From NCBI GenBank assembly GCA_024195265.1, contig JAJLRJ010000014.1, positions 14,572,459-14,636,458 of the forward strand: a stretch of 64,000 nt of DNA, read 5' to 3'. The stretch comes from Dendrophyllia cribrosa (taxonomy: Eukaryota > Cnidaria > Anthozoa > Scleractinia > Dendrophylliidae). Below, piece after piece: positions 23,000 to 35,716 of the stretch. Below the pieces are notes generated by a model. The model was given only the letters and a program-made list of their open reading frames with translations. It searched no databases and was not told where the DNA came from. Each line of letters starts with the position of its first letter. The stretch's first letter is position 1. The translations under genes were made by a program, and so were the position numbers.

Positions 23000-25089
23000 G
23001 AAGATTTCAGTTCAATTGAACACGAGGTTTTGAATTTGTTTGTTATATTGCGTCAACAAAATGTGATGTTTTGCAACAAAGAATTTCCTTTCAATCTACG
23101 TTTTGCAATTTTAAGTATTGAGAATGTCTGTTAAAAATTCCAACATATCCCTATAGAAAACAACGATAAAAAATAAAGCCTCGTAAATCGGATTAAAGAT
23201 AGAAGGATTTTGCATTGAAAATTGCTAATCTGCTTGTTAAACTATGGCAAAAATTGCAAGCAATTGACAATCCAATTAAGTAATTTGAGTACGGCTTGCG
23301 TAAGCACTAAGTAGCAAGTGTCGTGGTTTTATCCACGGCTATTGTTATAAGGAATGGACACCCGCTTTGATCTGGAATTGCGTATTTCTTGTCTATAGAG
23401 ATTTTTGCCCTTTTGTCTTGAAAAAAAAAACAGTAGGGAAAATGTAATCGTTCGGTCTGAAAATATGTTCGCCATGGTGTAAGAGTTTCAAAAAGTGGGC
23501 CGTACACACCCCCACCTATACTTGAAGGAGTACCCAGAGGAAGAGGGAGGCAGCCCCCCCCCCCCTCCCCCCTCCCCGCCTCATTGTTCATCCCCACCCT
23601 CCATTGGTTTGGTCTTGCAGTGTGTGCAGTGAAGTGGATTTTCCTTTCATACACAAGACGTACCCGTGTAAAATGAGACTGTAATCAGGCTAATTGATTT
23701 TAAAAGTCTATTACTTGTCTGGCAATGAGTCTTCTCTAGATAACAAGTCTTGTATTGTATAAAAGGTTTAGAAAAGGTCACGATATGCTAGATTTTTCGT
23801 GCGACCCTTTCACATTTAACAGCGCCCCATAGTTTGAAATTGAAAAAAAAGGTTTTGTTAAGCAGTAGTTCTTTTTTTTTTTACCCAATGTATTTTATGT
23901 TTAACGTAACGCTTGAAAACTTTTCTTGTCTATCTCGGTTGTGTTATTTCTTTTTTGCACTTTTCATGTCGGTTGTTATAAGGTCAATTTATGTTATTAA
24001 TTTCTATATTTGTAATTTCGGGGTTTTTTTTTTGGCGGGGGGGGGGGGGGGGGGGGGGGTTACCGTATAATACAGTATATCATTCACTTGCATCTTTATT
24101 CTTAAAAACCATGTCAGTGGAATTGTGTGTTCACTTAGCTTCTTAATAAACCGAGGATTTTCAAGCATTACTACTGAACAACCACGTTTCGTAAAAATTG
24201 ACCGGCTAAATTGTCGGCCGCCAGAAGTCAGTTTAAGCTTGTCTTTGTTCTGGTAGACCTCGTTGGTCAATAATGCGGAAAAAGACAGACAAAAACATTA
24301 TAAAACAAAAAGTGTATTATACATTACCCAATATTTCGGTTTGGCGAACAATCATGAAACCGTCTTTGAGGCTAAAAATAAAGCCAAATAGAATTGCTTT
24401 TGTTTTAATTTGTTTTCGTCTGTCTTAATTTTCTATACTGTTCTGATTAGTTTAACTCATCAATTGCATTATTATGTCGAGAACGTTCTTATCCAAGGAT
24501 GCAGTTCTCAAACTCCTGAAGAAATTAATTTCGGACCTGTAATTTTTTTAATAATAGTTTCTATCGAATGACATGGCGACAGTCATTAATGCAAACTAGT
24601 CCAATTTGTTTCATTATATTAAAGTATTAAAATTTTAAATCAACAGTAACTAAATCTCTATTGATAAAAATTTTTTAATAAGCATAATGATATAACATTT
24701 TTGTGGCCCGAAACTTTTTGGAGCTGACTTTAGGGAAACACTTCTCACCAGATCCAACACATCTCGTTGCTTATTTTCGCGTTTTTGTTTTGTTAGTTTT
24801 TCATTGCAGAGTCTTGGCATTTCGTTAATGTTTTTCTTTCGATTCATGCAAACCATCACGTAGAAGTTTTATCCGATTTCAGGACCAGTCTAAAGCTGAC
24901 AGAATCGCCTAAAAATAGTTTGACCTATAACTCTACTTTGATATGAAATTCGCGCGTCAGTTTGAGCATGTTTTCCTTAATTCTCGGTCTGAAGCCAATA
25001 AAAACAAATATATACTGCGATTCCTATTACCCGGTTGACCCTTAATATTGGTATTCGACCAAGCTGATCGAACACAAGGTGCCACCATC
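23000..25089. other. Non-coding DNA with homopolymer blocks
   Basis: A C/CCT-rich block lies at about 23555-23580 and a G run of over 20 at about 24037-24059. No exon is supported. The open frames here come from low-complexity sequence. Confidence 0.5.
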
Positions 25090-26225
25090 CTTAACCTTAA
25101 CACTGCCAAGATTGACGAAAATCAGATTTCATGAAAAATACCAAATTTCACTTTGTCACTAAGAACTGGAAAACAAACAGTACCACAAGAAAGCACTACT
25201 TAACAGCTGTCATTTAAATGGTCACACTGTAGGATTTCATCTACAGACGCAAAAGTTAGAGCCACCTTGTACAGCATAATAAACAGTACCACAGGAAAGT
25301 ACTGCTCAATAGCTTTCATTTGAATGGTCATACTTTAGGATTTCATCCACAGACTCAAAAGTTAGAACCACCTTGTACAGCATAATAAACAGTACCACAG
25401 GAAAGTACTGCTCAGTAGCTTTCATTTGAATGGTCACACTTTAGGATTTCATCTACAGACGCAAAAGTTAGAGCCACCTTGTACAGCATAATAAACAACA
25501 CCACAGGAAAGTACTGGTCAGTAGGTTTCATTTAAATGGTCACACTTTAAGATTTCATCCACAGAGTCAAACGTTAGAACCACCTTGTACAGCATAATAA
25601 ACAACACCACAGGAAAGTACTGCTCAATAGCTTTCATTTGAATGGTCACACTTTAAGATTTCATCCACAGAGTCAAACGTTAGAACCACCTTGTACAGCA
25701 TAATAAACAGTACCACAGGAAAGTACTGCTCAGTATCTTTTATTTGAATGGTCACAGTTTAGGATTTCATCCACAGACTCAAAAGTTAGAACCACCTTGT
25801 ACAGCATAATAAACAGTACCACAGGAAAGTACTGCTCAATAGCTTTCATTTGAATGGTCACACTTTAGGATTTCATCCACAGACTCAAAAGTTAGAATCA
25901 CCTTGTACAGCATAATAAACAACACCACAGGAAAGTACTGCTCAATAGCTTTCATTTGAATGGTCACACTTTAAGATTTCATCCACAGAGTCAAACGTTA
26001 GAACCACCTTGTACAGCATAATAAACAGTACCACAGGAAAGTACTGCTCAGTATCTTTTATTTGAATGGTCACAGTTTAGGATTTCATCCACAGACTCAA
26101 AAGTTAGAACCACCTTGTACAGCATAATAAACAGTACCACAGGAAAGTACTGCTCAATAGCTTTCATTTGAATGGTCACACTTTAGGATTTTATCCACAG
26201 ACTCAAAAGTTAAAACCACATTACA
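25090..26225 (-). repeat. 106-bp satellite array, inverted, about ten copies, capped by a MITE end
   Basis: Units of CTTTCATTTGAATGGTCACAC and GAACCACCTTGTACAGCATAA repeat every 106 bases. Two higher-order variants (CAAACGTTAGAACC and CTCAAAAGTTAG) alternate. The left edge (CACTGCCAAGATTGACG, AATACCAAATTTCAC) is the MITE terminus in reverse orientation. Confidence 0.95.
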
Positions 26226-26884
26226 AAGTAGAATAAATATTTCTAAACGATCAAGAAAAGCGGTTCAAAGTTAATGTCATTTCAAAGTGTGAGTAAGTAT
26301 AGCGGTTCAACCCTTAAACCGCTAAGACGGTCAACGGTGACAGACAAATTTTCATAAATTTAGTCATTGGCTTTGTGAATGGTCGCTCTTTTCTGCAAGA
26401 TAGAACCATCGTGTACTACTCATTATCTTGTGTTGTGGACGTCAGCCGAAGAAATGGTTCCGAAAATGCAGGGAAAAAATTGGATGAAATACAAAAAGAA
26501 GAAGAAGGAACGTTTATTTTTAAAAAAGTCAACATCACGCAGCCAAGCGACTGAATTGTGTGTGATTAAAAATAGCAAAACTATTTCGAAGATTATAAAG
26601 AACACATACAATGCGAGCCAGTAAATGAACAAATGGTTGAAATTGGACTAAGGCGTAGTTAGTTTAAACAAAAAATTGTCATTTAATGTCCAAAACTGAA
26701 TCAGTTTTTCGTGTTTCTTGTGCAGTCGCTGAATGAGAAAATTGTCCCCGTGTTTTAGGTTTCGTCACGGCACTTCAGGACTTCATCCGTTTGGAGGCTT
26801 GGAGCTGGTATTAAAGAAGATAAACAGAGATCATCACTGAAAAATAGCCCTAACCTTAGCTCCTGTAATTAGAGAGAGGTACCA

Positions 26885-27086
26885 ATTCTAAAACAACACA
26901 TGTCATATTCTGTCATATTTTTTCGGCTCATACCCTAAAAGGTACCGGGATAATTCTAATGGTGGTCATTTTAGATTTTAGCACCCTAAGCGGTACCGAT
27001 CTCCAAATTTTGACCCCTAAAAGGTACGACGAGCACCCTCCGTCATTTTTATATGGGAGTTCCCCCCCCCCCCCCCCCCCCCCCCG
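26885..27086. mobile_element. Degenerate relative of the G/C-capped transposon
   Basis: Repeated AAAAGGTACC and GGTACC motifs end in ATGGGAGTTCCCC and a long C run. It resembles one half of the elements at 22036 and 31500, in reverse orientation. Confidence 0.5.
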
Positions 27087-27169
27087 GGATTCGTGCATGT
27101 TTCACCCTGTAGCTTTTAACTAACGGTCACCTATACTTCGATATTTAACGAAGTAGACATCCACACTCA

Positions 27170-27842
27170 TTTAGGTAGGTAAACTTTATTTATACACGGT
27201 GTCAATTCATAATATGTGCTCTTCCATCGAGCCGTGTTTCAGTTTAAACAACAGTAGATTAATTACTTAACTAATTGAAATTATCTAACTAAATTAATTA
27301 TATATGCAAGATTATACTAAAAACTATAAAAACTATCCTTTATTAACTATCATTAAATTAGATAGAAATTAAATGCATGATTTAAAAGAGCTAAGAGTGG
27401 GCTGTATCTTAGCGCTCAAAGGCAAGCTGTTCCAGAGAACAGAACCGCGATATTGAAAACTTCGTTTGCTTTCTTCAGTACTCGGTCTAGGAACGAAAAG
27501 GTTATATTTTTAATTTCTTAGATTATGTGAGTGAACACTGGATGTAGCTTTAAAAATACTATTTAGACGAGTCGGAGAAAGGTTATGGAGAGTCTTAAAC
27601 AGAATAATTGCTGGTTGCTTTGAACACCTTCGCTCCAGAGAATCCCAACCAAGGTCACCGAGTAAACCCGATCGTCTCGGGTGTGATCGCCGGCCTAGTG
27701 TAGTTCTGAAAATAACTGTTATCGATGTTAACAACAACAGACTGCTGATGCTCCTGGGTTCAAGTCGTTCACTGTAAAAAACAATAAGTTTCTTCTTGTG
27801 TTTAAAGGGTTGGTACACGCGTATGAGTCCAAAGATCTTCAT
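27170..27842 (-). mobile_element. 5'-truncated LINE, 3' end of ORF2
   Basis: The minus strand encodes WDSLERRCSKQPAIILFKTL and HNLSPTRLNSIF. After one in-frame stop comes KYNLFVPRPSTEESKRSFQ and GSVLWNSLP. This is the familiar C-terminal tail of CR1/Jockey-group reverse transcriptases. The 5' part is absent and a stop interrupts it, so it is dead. Confidence 0.75.
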
Positions 27843-28317
27843 ATAAGACTGTCACGATCTGTCATCAGGGTTGTCAGTACGTTTTTGATAACTCGCCAAA
27901 TCATGCAGACAGCCGAATCGTGGTTCTCGATAACGCTATTTGAGTTCATCTGTGTCGTCATTTGTGAATAAACACAAACAAAGAGAAGGCTATCGTATGG
28001 TGTCCAAACCCCAGCTAAGCAGATTCACTTTGTTATGTTTTTGTTGTTTGGATTTTTGTTTGCGGGTGGCCCAACACCTTAAAAACCGGAAATGAGCTTT
28101 CATTATTATAGACTAATAAAACAACGAATATAGAAGGGAAACGTCACTCTCTAAAACCTAAAAAAGTTTTAATGTCATTAATGCTATTGATATTGGTATA
28201 AGTCGTTGCTTTGTGTCGTAGTCAAAGAAGACACATTTGTCTCAGTTATATGATCTTAATTCCTTAGCTTTTTTGAGGTCGAGTCAGCTGCCATTAATAC
28301 TTTTCTTGCTGCAGTGC

Positions 28318-28535
28318 TTAATCCTTTAATACTCCAAGAGTGGCAAAAATCGACATTCAAGAAAAATCCCAAATTTCATTTTGTAAAATACTAAAAAACA
28401 AATGGTACCATGCAAAAGTACTGCTGAAGAGGTTTCATTTGAATGGTCATAACATAGGATTTTGTTAACAAACTTAAAAGTTAGAACTACACTACATGTC
28501 TCCATAATTGACTTTGGGAGTGGAAGGGTTGACCC
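28318..28535 (-). mobile_element. TTAA-type MITE, single copy, reverse orientation
   Basis: It runs from TTTAATACTCCAAGAGTGGC to ATTGACTTTGGGAGTGGAAG. The core TTTCATTTGAATGGTCATAAC is shared with the 106-bp satellite. Confidence 0.75.
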
Positions 28536-28795
28536 CTCCACTGCCAGAAGCGGCCAAAACAAACATTCATGAAAATGCAAACATTACAGCACAATAAGTA
28601 CCCTAAACAGCTTTCATTTAAAAGTCATCCACAGACTCAAAAGTTAAAACTAAATTACACGACCCAAAGGCAACTCTGGCATTGAAAAGGGGTCAATCTT
28701 TCACCTTCAAGATTGCCCCAGTTTAAAACAGCAATATAAAAACAATAGTTCCCCCGTTTAAGTAAAGATCATTAAGTTTCATTTGGATGGTCATA

Positions 28796-29362
28796 CAGTA
28801 GAACCCCGATAAAACGAGCCCCTTTATAACGAAGACCCTGGTATAACGAACGATATTCTTCAGCCCAGTTATACTGAAATGTATACAAAGAAACCTGATA
28901 TAACGAATCCATTTATAACGAAAACCCCGGTAGTCCCGGTATAACGAACGATATTCTTCAGCCCAGTTATACTAAAATGTATGGGAAATAAACCTGATAA
29001 ATCGAGTCCCTTTATAACGAAGACCTCGGTATAACGAATGATATTCTTCAGCCCAATTATACTAAAATGTATGGAAAATAAACCTGATAAAACAAGTCCC
29101 TTTATAACAAGACCTCGATTGGTATAACGAATTATATTCTTCAGCCCATTTATACTAGCTTATACTAAAATGTATGGAACAGAAACTTGATATAACGAAC
29201 CCCTTTATAACGAAGACCCCGGTATAACGAACGATATTCTTGACAGACTATCTTTAGCGAAGTTATAGTAAAATGTATGGAACATGAGCCTGATATAACG
29301 GACCCCCACTATAACGAACACATTTTCCAGGTTCCTTGGCACTTTGTTATATCGTGGTTCCA
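28796..29362. mobile_element. pogo/Tigger-like non-autonomous element with internal tandem units
   Basis: It opens CAGTAGAACCCCGATAAAACG and closes TTGTTATATCGTGGTTCC, an inverted-end pair of the type seen in Tigger elements. The interior repeats CGGTATAACGAACGATATTC and CCCAGTTATACTAAAATGTATG about five times, spaced roughly 90-110 bases. Confidence 0.65.
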
Positions 29363-29581
29363 TAAGAAGCAAAAGTTAAACGGCATTAAAAGATTCGTGT
29401 GTTGAAGAATTTAAAAATTCTTGTTTCCCTTTGTTCGCAGACTTCTTCTTGTGTTATAATCCGACACAAAGCAGCCATGAATATGACACATGTCACGCAA
29501 TCTTCTTATATATATTCGGACGAAAAAATTGTCTACGAATGTGGATAACTGAACAAAGAATATGTGAAGCGCATTAATAAT

Positions 29582-29733
29582 GGTTATTGAACTGAGTGGA
29601 GTGCAATTTGGTCTGAAATCATACGCGTGATTTCAAAATCGAACGAGCGCGCAGCGCAAGGCGCGAGTTCGATTTGAAATCACAAGTATGATTTCAGACC
29701 AAAATTGCACGACACGAAGTTCAATTACCACTT
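29582..29733. mobile_element. Foldback MITE with GC-rich centre
   Basis: GTGCAATTTGGTCTGAAATCA and the mirrored TGATTTCAGACCAAAATTGCA surround GAACGAGCGCGCAGCGCAAG. Confidence 0.8.
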
Positions 29734-29804
29734 TATTACATCCATTTTGAAATCGCACAATTTAATTGCCCAAATACAGGATTTTAGTCGGTACCAATAT
29801 TGAT

Positions 29805-29995
29805 GCGACTTATAGATGCGATTTAGAGCAAAAAATAGTGCGATTCGGGAATAAATCGCACCGTTGAGAAAAAGATGCGATTTAGAGCAAAAAACAGTGC
29901 GATTCGGGAATAAATCGCACTGCTGAGAAAAAGATGCGATTTGGAGCAAAAAATAGTGCGATTCGGGAATAAATCGCACTGCTGAGAGCCAATCA
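29805..29995. repeat. About 60-bp tandem repeat, three copies
   Basis: AGATGCGATTTAGAGCAAAA then AGTGCGATTCGGGAATAAATC recurs at about 29815, 29873 and 29933. Confidence 0.9.
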
Positions 29996-30087
29996 GATTG
30001 CAAGGATCACCAGTGATTTCAAAATAGATGCAATAAAGAAAGAAATGGAAAGGGCATGGCAGAACCAGCTAGAGAAATCTTTATATA

Positions 30088-30222
30088 TGTTGTGGTTCAA
30101 TTTTATCCTTGGTTCAAATTTTATTTTCCTTTGTTTAAAACTCATTACCATACATTACCATAGCCTAAAATAAAGAAAAATAAAATTTGAACCAAGGGTA
30201 AAATTGAACCACAACATATACA
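30088..30222. mobile_element. Foldback MITE
   Basis: ATATGTTGTGGTTCAATTTTA ... TTGGTTCAAATTTTATTTT is mirrored by AAAATAAAATTTGAACCAAG ... TTGAACCACAACATAT. Confidence 0.85.
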
Positions 30223-31010
30223 TGGGAAGTCAAACCAAAAACCAATGGTGAAGCTTCGCCTGCTAATTTAAGCCCAATGACCAAGCAGTACTGTCATCTG
30301 CTGCTACTGTATCTTTAGAGTCACATTGGGAATTTCAAATTTGCTCTGTTTGAGCGGGTTATAAAAATAAGAAGTTTAGTGTTGGGCGTTTCTAACAATC
30401 TGATTTCTGTCCTACTTCTTTTTAACCCTTTAGCCCAGTTACCAAACAACTTGTCCTCACTGGATTCCATAAACGTTTTGTTGTCATAGTTGGGAGAAAT
30501 TGTTTACACATTAAGACGATTTTCTCAAGTGACTATTTCAAATATTCTCATTACCAGAATGCTTTAGTGTGTATTGATTTTACAGAACGAAACAAGACTG
30601 TTTCATTCATTTTGACTCTAATAGTCTAATAGGCCTTTAATGATAGATAAGGAAAACTAATTGACGCCAAAGGCATTTTTATCCTATCATAAGCGCTAAA
30701 TAAACATCACACCACCCTCATTAAGACAAAAAGAGTCTAGATGGCGATGTTCTAGGCAAATCCATCACACTTTTAAAGGCCCTAAGATCATGAAACAACG
30801 AATTAAAGATCATTTTCCACATAAACAACGAGGAAAGTATAAAATACCAGGAAACAGAAATAAAAAGAGATAGTAAGAATTGATCACGATTGTCATTTCG
30901 GATTATAAAAGGCGTTACTTGCAGTTTCTGTTGTCAAAATTAACTTCCATTATTAAAAACTCACAGGGAGAATCTCCGCGGGAGCTTCATCCGTTCGTTA
31001 ACACTCCTGG
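30223..31010. other. Unassigned DNA
   Basis: Nothing recognisable. Confidence 0.4.
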
Positions 31011-31014
31011 AATA

Positions 31015-31310
31015 AAACCTTGAGTCGTTTAAATGTGTTTCTAACTTTTGAGCCTGTGGATAAAATCCTAAAGTGTGACCATTTAAATGTAAGCTACTGA
31101 GCAGTACTTTCCTGTGGTGATGTTTATTATGCAGTATAAAGTGGTTCTAACGTTGACGTTTGAGACTGGGGATGAAATGGAAGCTCTTCTGCAGTACTTT
31201 GCAAGAGTAACAATGGTGCCGTTTGTTTTCAGTATTTACAAAATTAAAGTTCGTATTCTTCTTAAATTTTGGTTTTGGCCAATCGTTAGCAATGAAAGCG
31301 TGCATCCCTT
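31015..31310 (+). mobile_element. Satellite-type MITE with about two units
   Basis: CTAACTTTTGAGCCTGTGG, GTGACCATTTAAATG and CAGTACTTTCCTGTGG are followed by the MITE right end (CGTTAGCAATGAAAGCG). The open frame across it is incidental. Confidence 0.7.
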
Positions 31311-31499
31311 TAGTCTGAATTCTTCAGTGTTTGAAGTCGTTCAAACAATTCACAGAGTCGTGTTATCGGGTCTAAAAACCTTCATCTTTGCTTCGTGTTT
31401 TTCAGGTGTGACATTAAAACACTGGTGCCCTCTTTGCATCATATCATATACAAAGTGGATCGAGGAGATAACCCTCATCAATGTTGTCAGAAAACTACT

Positions 31500-31951
31500 C
31501 CCGGGGGTGGGGGGGGGGGGGGGGTACTCCCTATAATGGGCTATACGGGGATGCTCCGCCCGAAAGGGGTACCTTTTTGAGGCTGGAGGTATATGAAAGG
31601 GTCGGGATTTCACGAGTTGAAGTATGTGAAAGGGTAGAGATTTCACGAAGAGTAGGAAATGGTAGCGAAAACACGAGTTGAAGCATAAAAAAGGTAGGGA
31701 AAACTGCAATTTAAGTATCATAAAAAGGGCCTTTCAAAATATATCAAACAGACGCACGCAAAGGCTACATGAAAGGGGTACCATTTTCAACGAAAGGGAT
31801 ATGAAAGGGGTACCATTTTCAATAAAAGGTATATGAAAGGGGTACCTTTTCTGTCAAAAACGGTATATGAAAGGGTAAGGGTTTGGACCTCGGGGCGGAG
31901 CATCCCCGTACAAAACTTTGTCGAGTACCCCCCCCCCCCCCCCCCCTCCCG
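31500..31951. mobile_element. G/C-capped non-autonomous transposon, copy 2, with 10-bp target duplication
   Basis: Flanked by GAAAACTACT at 31490-31499 and 31952-31961. It is the same element as at 22036-22471, in the same orientation and differing at only a few positions outside the homopolymers. It begins CCCGGGGGTGGGG and ends CCCCTCCCG, with inverted ATACGGGGATGCTCCGCCC at both ends. There is no transposase. Confidence 0.9.
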
Positions 31952-32589
31952 GAAAACTACTATTCGTTGTGTTACAGAAACCACGGATGAATGGAGATCT
32001 TCTGCCACGCTTGGCTCATGTGCTAGACAAAGTTGTTCTAACACCATAATCCTTCCTGTATTGTTATTGCCTTAATTAATCTAATCACCAGCCGCTACAG
32101 CTTTCTCGGGTTAACTGGAGTCACCGTAACTCGAACCTTTCGGCATCCTGAACTGATGTCTATTTCTTCTGGTTTTACGGTCACTGTTTCGTGTGAGTAG
32201 CTTGAAGTAATTCTAGATTTCCTGGTACAAATTTGCCTCTGGAAATTCGAACTTTTGTCAAAGTGGGTTTAAGCTGGTATAGATGGACAAGACCTTGTAT
32301 TCTGATGGGTCTAAATACCACAACAACCTCCTGAATTTTCTATAACGTTTTCATGTTTTCATTTCCTTCGGCGTCATAAAGTAACAACGTGGTAAATTAA
32401 TCAAGCAATTAATCAGTCGCCAAAGGCCTTATCACTTCCAATCTTTCAGTAGTTATCTGTGAGGCTTAGCATAGCAGTCGGTCACGCAATCTTTCAGCTG
32501 TTATCTGTGAGGCTTTCATCTAAAATGTTTACATTTTTTCAATGAAAAGTTCAAATTTTCAAATAAATTAAAAAATCAAACAACAGTAT

Positions 32590-33320
32590 GCATTCAATAC
32601 CCAATAGCTTTCATTTGAATTGTCACACTTTAGGATTTCTTCTGCAGACTCAAAAGTTAGAACCATCTTATAAAACACAATAAAGAGCACCACGTGAGAG
32701 TACTGCTCAATAGCTTTCATTAGGATTTCATCCACAGACTCAAATGTAGAACTACCATGTACAACTTAATAAACAGTACCACAAGAAAGTACTGCTCAGT
32801 ACCTTTTATTTGAAATAGCTCTTATAAGGATTTCATCCGCAGACTCAAAAGTAAGAACCACCTTGTACAGTATAATAAACAGTGCTCATCACGGAGAAGT
32901 ACTGCTCAATAGCTTTCATTTGAATGGTTTAAACTTAGAATTTCATCCACAAACTTAAACTTTAGAGTTAAAACAACAAAAGTTTTGAGTTGAACAACCT
33001 TGTACAGTATAATGAACAGTACCACAAGAAAATACTACCCAGTAGTTGTTTCATTAAAAGAACTGTAGGCGGTTTTAATCAACAGACTGAAAAGTTAGAA
33101 CTGACTACCTTGTACAACATAATAAACAGTACCACAGGAAAGTTCTGCTCAGTAGCTTGCATTTGAATAATCACACTTGAGGATTTCATCCACAGACTCA
33201 AAAGCTAGAACTACCTTGTACAGCATAATAAACCGCACCACAGGAAAGACTGATCTGCTCAGTAACTTTTAATCGAATGGTCACACTTTAGGATTTCATA
33301 CACAGAGTCAAAGTTAGACA
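32590..33320 (-). repeat. 106-bp satellite array, inverted and strongly diverged
   Basis: Recognisable units (AATAGCTTTCATTTGAAT, CAGACTCAAAAGTTAGAACC, ACAGTACCACAGGAAAG) occur with deletions. Further decayed plus-strand traces run to about 33600. Confidence 0.85.
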
Positions 33321-33599
33321 ACATCGCCCCACTCAATGTTTGACTGTGGAAGGGATTGCTAGTGGAAAGCCCACTTTCTCGCACCATGTGCTTTTAATTT
33401 GTATTTCGTGAGTAAATCTAAAGTGTCTCCATCCAAATACAAGTTGTTGATGAATACTTTCCGGTTTTGTTGCTAATGATGTTGTACAAGATGTTTTTAA
33501 TTTGTGAGTCCGTGGGTAAAATCTAAAGTGTAACCATTCAAATACCACTGTTAATGAGTTTTTTCCGTTGCTGTTGTTAATTAGGCTTTTCAAGTTAGA

Positions 33600-34675
33600 C
33601 TGATGGTTGCTCAAGTTTTAAACGTGTGTATAAAATATTTATGTAAGCATTTTAACGAGTTACCGTTGAACAGAATAGTTACTTTGTTCTGTAAAAGAAA
33701 TCGTTTAGCTTAAAAGCTGACGTTTAAAGTGCTGTCTGTTCTTCCATTTTCTTAGTGAAATATTCAGAAAATTTGTCAAATGTGTGCATTGCCGATCTTA
33801 TGATGAGTTAATGGGTTAATGAGGGGACTTCTGTCATCCTTGATATGCAGACGTATTTCCTGACCTAAAATACACACCAACTTCCCGTCCTTGTGACGTT
33901 CGCAGACGGTTTATCGCATAGAACATTAAGAAAGACAACGCCCTTCCGTGCTCGATATCAGGAATTGTCAGCCCTTTCAGTCCGCCTACAACTCAGTTGA
34001 CCTTAGATAAAAAGGTCTTGCTACATGCAGAATTTTTTAATTAGGAAATGATAACATAATAACATGGAATTGCAAGAGGATAATCCAACAGTAAAATCTC
34101 GAAAACTCGACCCTTTGTTTATATTTGAAGTTTTCATCTGACTAGAACTCTAGAACCGAAAGCAGTTCCCCATCGTAACACCATACACCACCACAGTAAT
34201 CCAATCACAGATAATCGACCTTTTTGTAACAATAGACCGTTTGGGGTTTTCCCTGCTAGTATTCCGTTCTCCCTAACTCCGGTACCCAAGCATTTACTTG
34301 AGGTTCAAATCTTTACCCTTTGTTCTAATTAAAGGCACGAAAATGTTTAAGTCATTCATTATCACTGCTAGAACTCACTGCACGTGCTTCACGCTCTAGT
34401 AGGCCATCTCAATATTTTTTTTTCTTGTCCCATCACCCGACCAACCCAAAATAAAAACTATTCCTGGTGCACCGTCGGACATGCAAAATTTGAATTTTTA
34501 ACTAATTTGCATGCACATGGTTCTTCCTTCTATAACAAAAAAACACATTGTGATCAAGAGTTCATTTTCTCTAAATAGTCATCGCTGCACGTTACTAGCC
34601 TGTATTTTGAATCTGAAATATTTGTGGACGTCATTCATATAATTATCTCTCAACATAACATACTTGGAAACGTAG
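33600..34675. other. Unassigned DNA
   Basis: No supported feature. Confidence 0.4.
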
Positions 34676-35095
34676 ATTTAGGGCGGTGATTCACCTGAAT
34701 GCCATTTTTTCGCCACTTGACATGGGTTTAATGGAAATATCTCGTTCACGTTTCAAGCAATCCAAAAACTCTCTGTTCATCTCATGAATTTATCATGGGG
34801 TGTTTTGTAAATGTTTGGGTTATTTTAGGGAGGAAATAGTTTTTCTCAAAAGGTTTGTAAAATTGAGAGAAGTAAAAAAAATATTGAAGATTTAATATAG
34901 TTTTAAAATTAGAATTTGAAGTTAAAAATTAGTCGATGGACACCAAAATAGTCCACTATCAACCTGGGGTGCTCTTGCGTGGGTATCAACTGTCTGTTGG
35001 TGTTCCAAAAAATCCTTTTCTTTCTTCTTTTGCTTCTTTAAACCTATTAAAATTTCATTCAAATTCAGGTGTACCCCGACTTAACCGGTCGGATA
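34676..35095 (-). mobile_element. Truncated copy of the TTAA element found intact at 37436
   Basis: GCCACTTGACATGGGTTTAATG, ATCTCGTTCACGTTTCAAGC and GGGGTGCTCTTGCGTGGGTA occur here in the inverse orientation to 37.93-38.30 kb. The diagnostic AAAGTGCACC termini are missing. Confidence 0.7.
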
Positions 35096-35716
35096 GGCAC
35101 ATCATCCTGTCCCCTTGAAGAAAATTCTCCCTCTTCTTTTTTGCCGTCTGCCCGACCCACTTTCACGAGAGGGAGGGCGATGGCAAACCAATCATTGTAT
35201 TGTGATGGCCTTACAGATTTTTTCTGGGAGTTTTTCATTTGAGCAGCTGGGTTGGGTTTCCTCCGCCCTTATCCCCTTCAGCGATGTCGGCTACCTCCAC
35301 AATTACACTTCCACTCTATATCTTGTGCACAATGTGTCCTCCCATATTTTAAAAAATATGTCGCAGAGAGAACATATCACTAATATTTAATCAAACTAGT
35401 ATCCCTTTTTTATACCAACAACGAATATTACACCACTTTTTATAATTCAGCGATAAACACAGTTGATTATCGCGAACAATCTGGAGGCTCTTGACACAGA
35501 AGATTATATTTCTACTGCAAGCTTTAAATTGTAATTCTTAATTATTCCTCAGACATCCTTTTTACGTAAACTTTTTGATTCCCAATGACCATCCTTGCCA
35601 AAATATTAATTATAGGTAACAATGTTGAGTATTTTTGAACGCTTTTTTTATGCAGATACCGGTCGGCAGGTTTTCTAATGGAATTTTGGTTTATCGTGAA
35701 AATAAACTATTTCTAA

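Noticed and set aside
23307..23654. 115-residue minus-strand open frame
   Set aside because: It crosses a C/CCT low-complexity block and has no domain or splice evidence.
31114..31536. 140-residue plus-strand open frame ending in Gly run
   Set aside because: It reads through a satellite-type MITE into the G run of a transposon.
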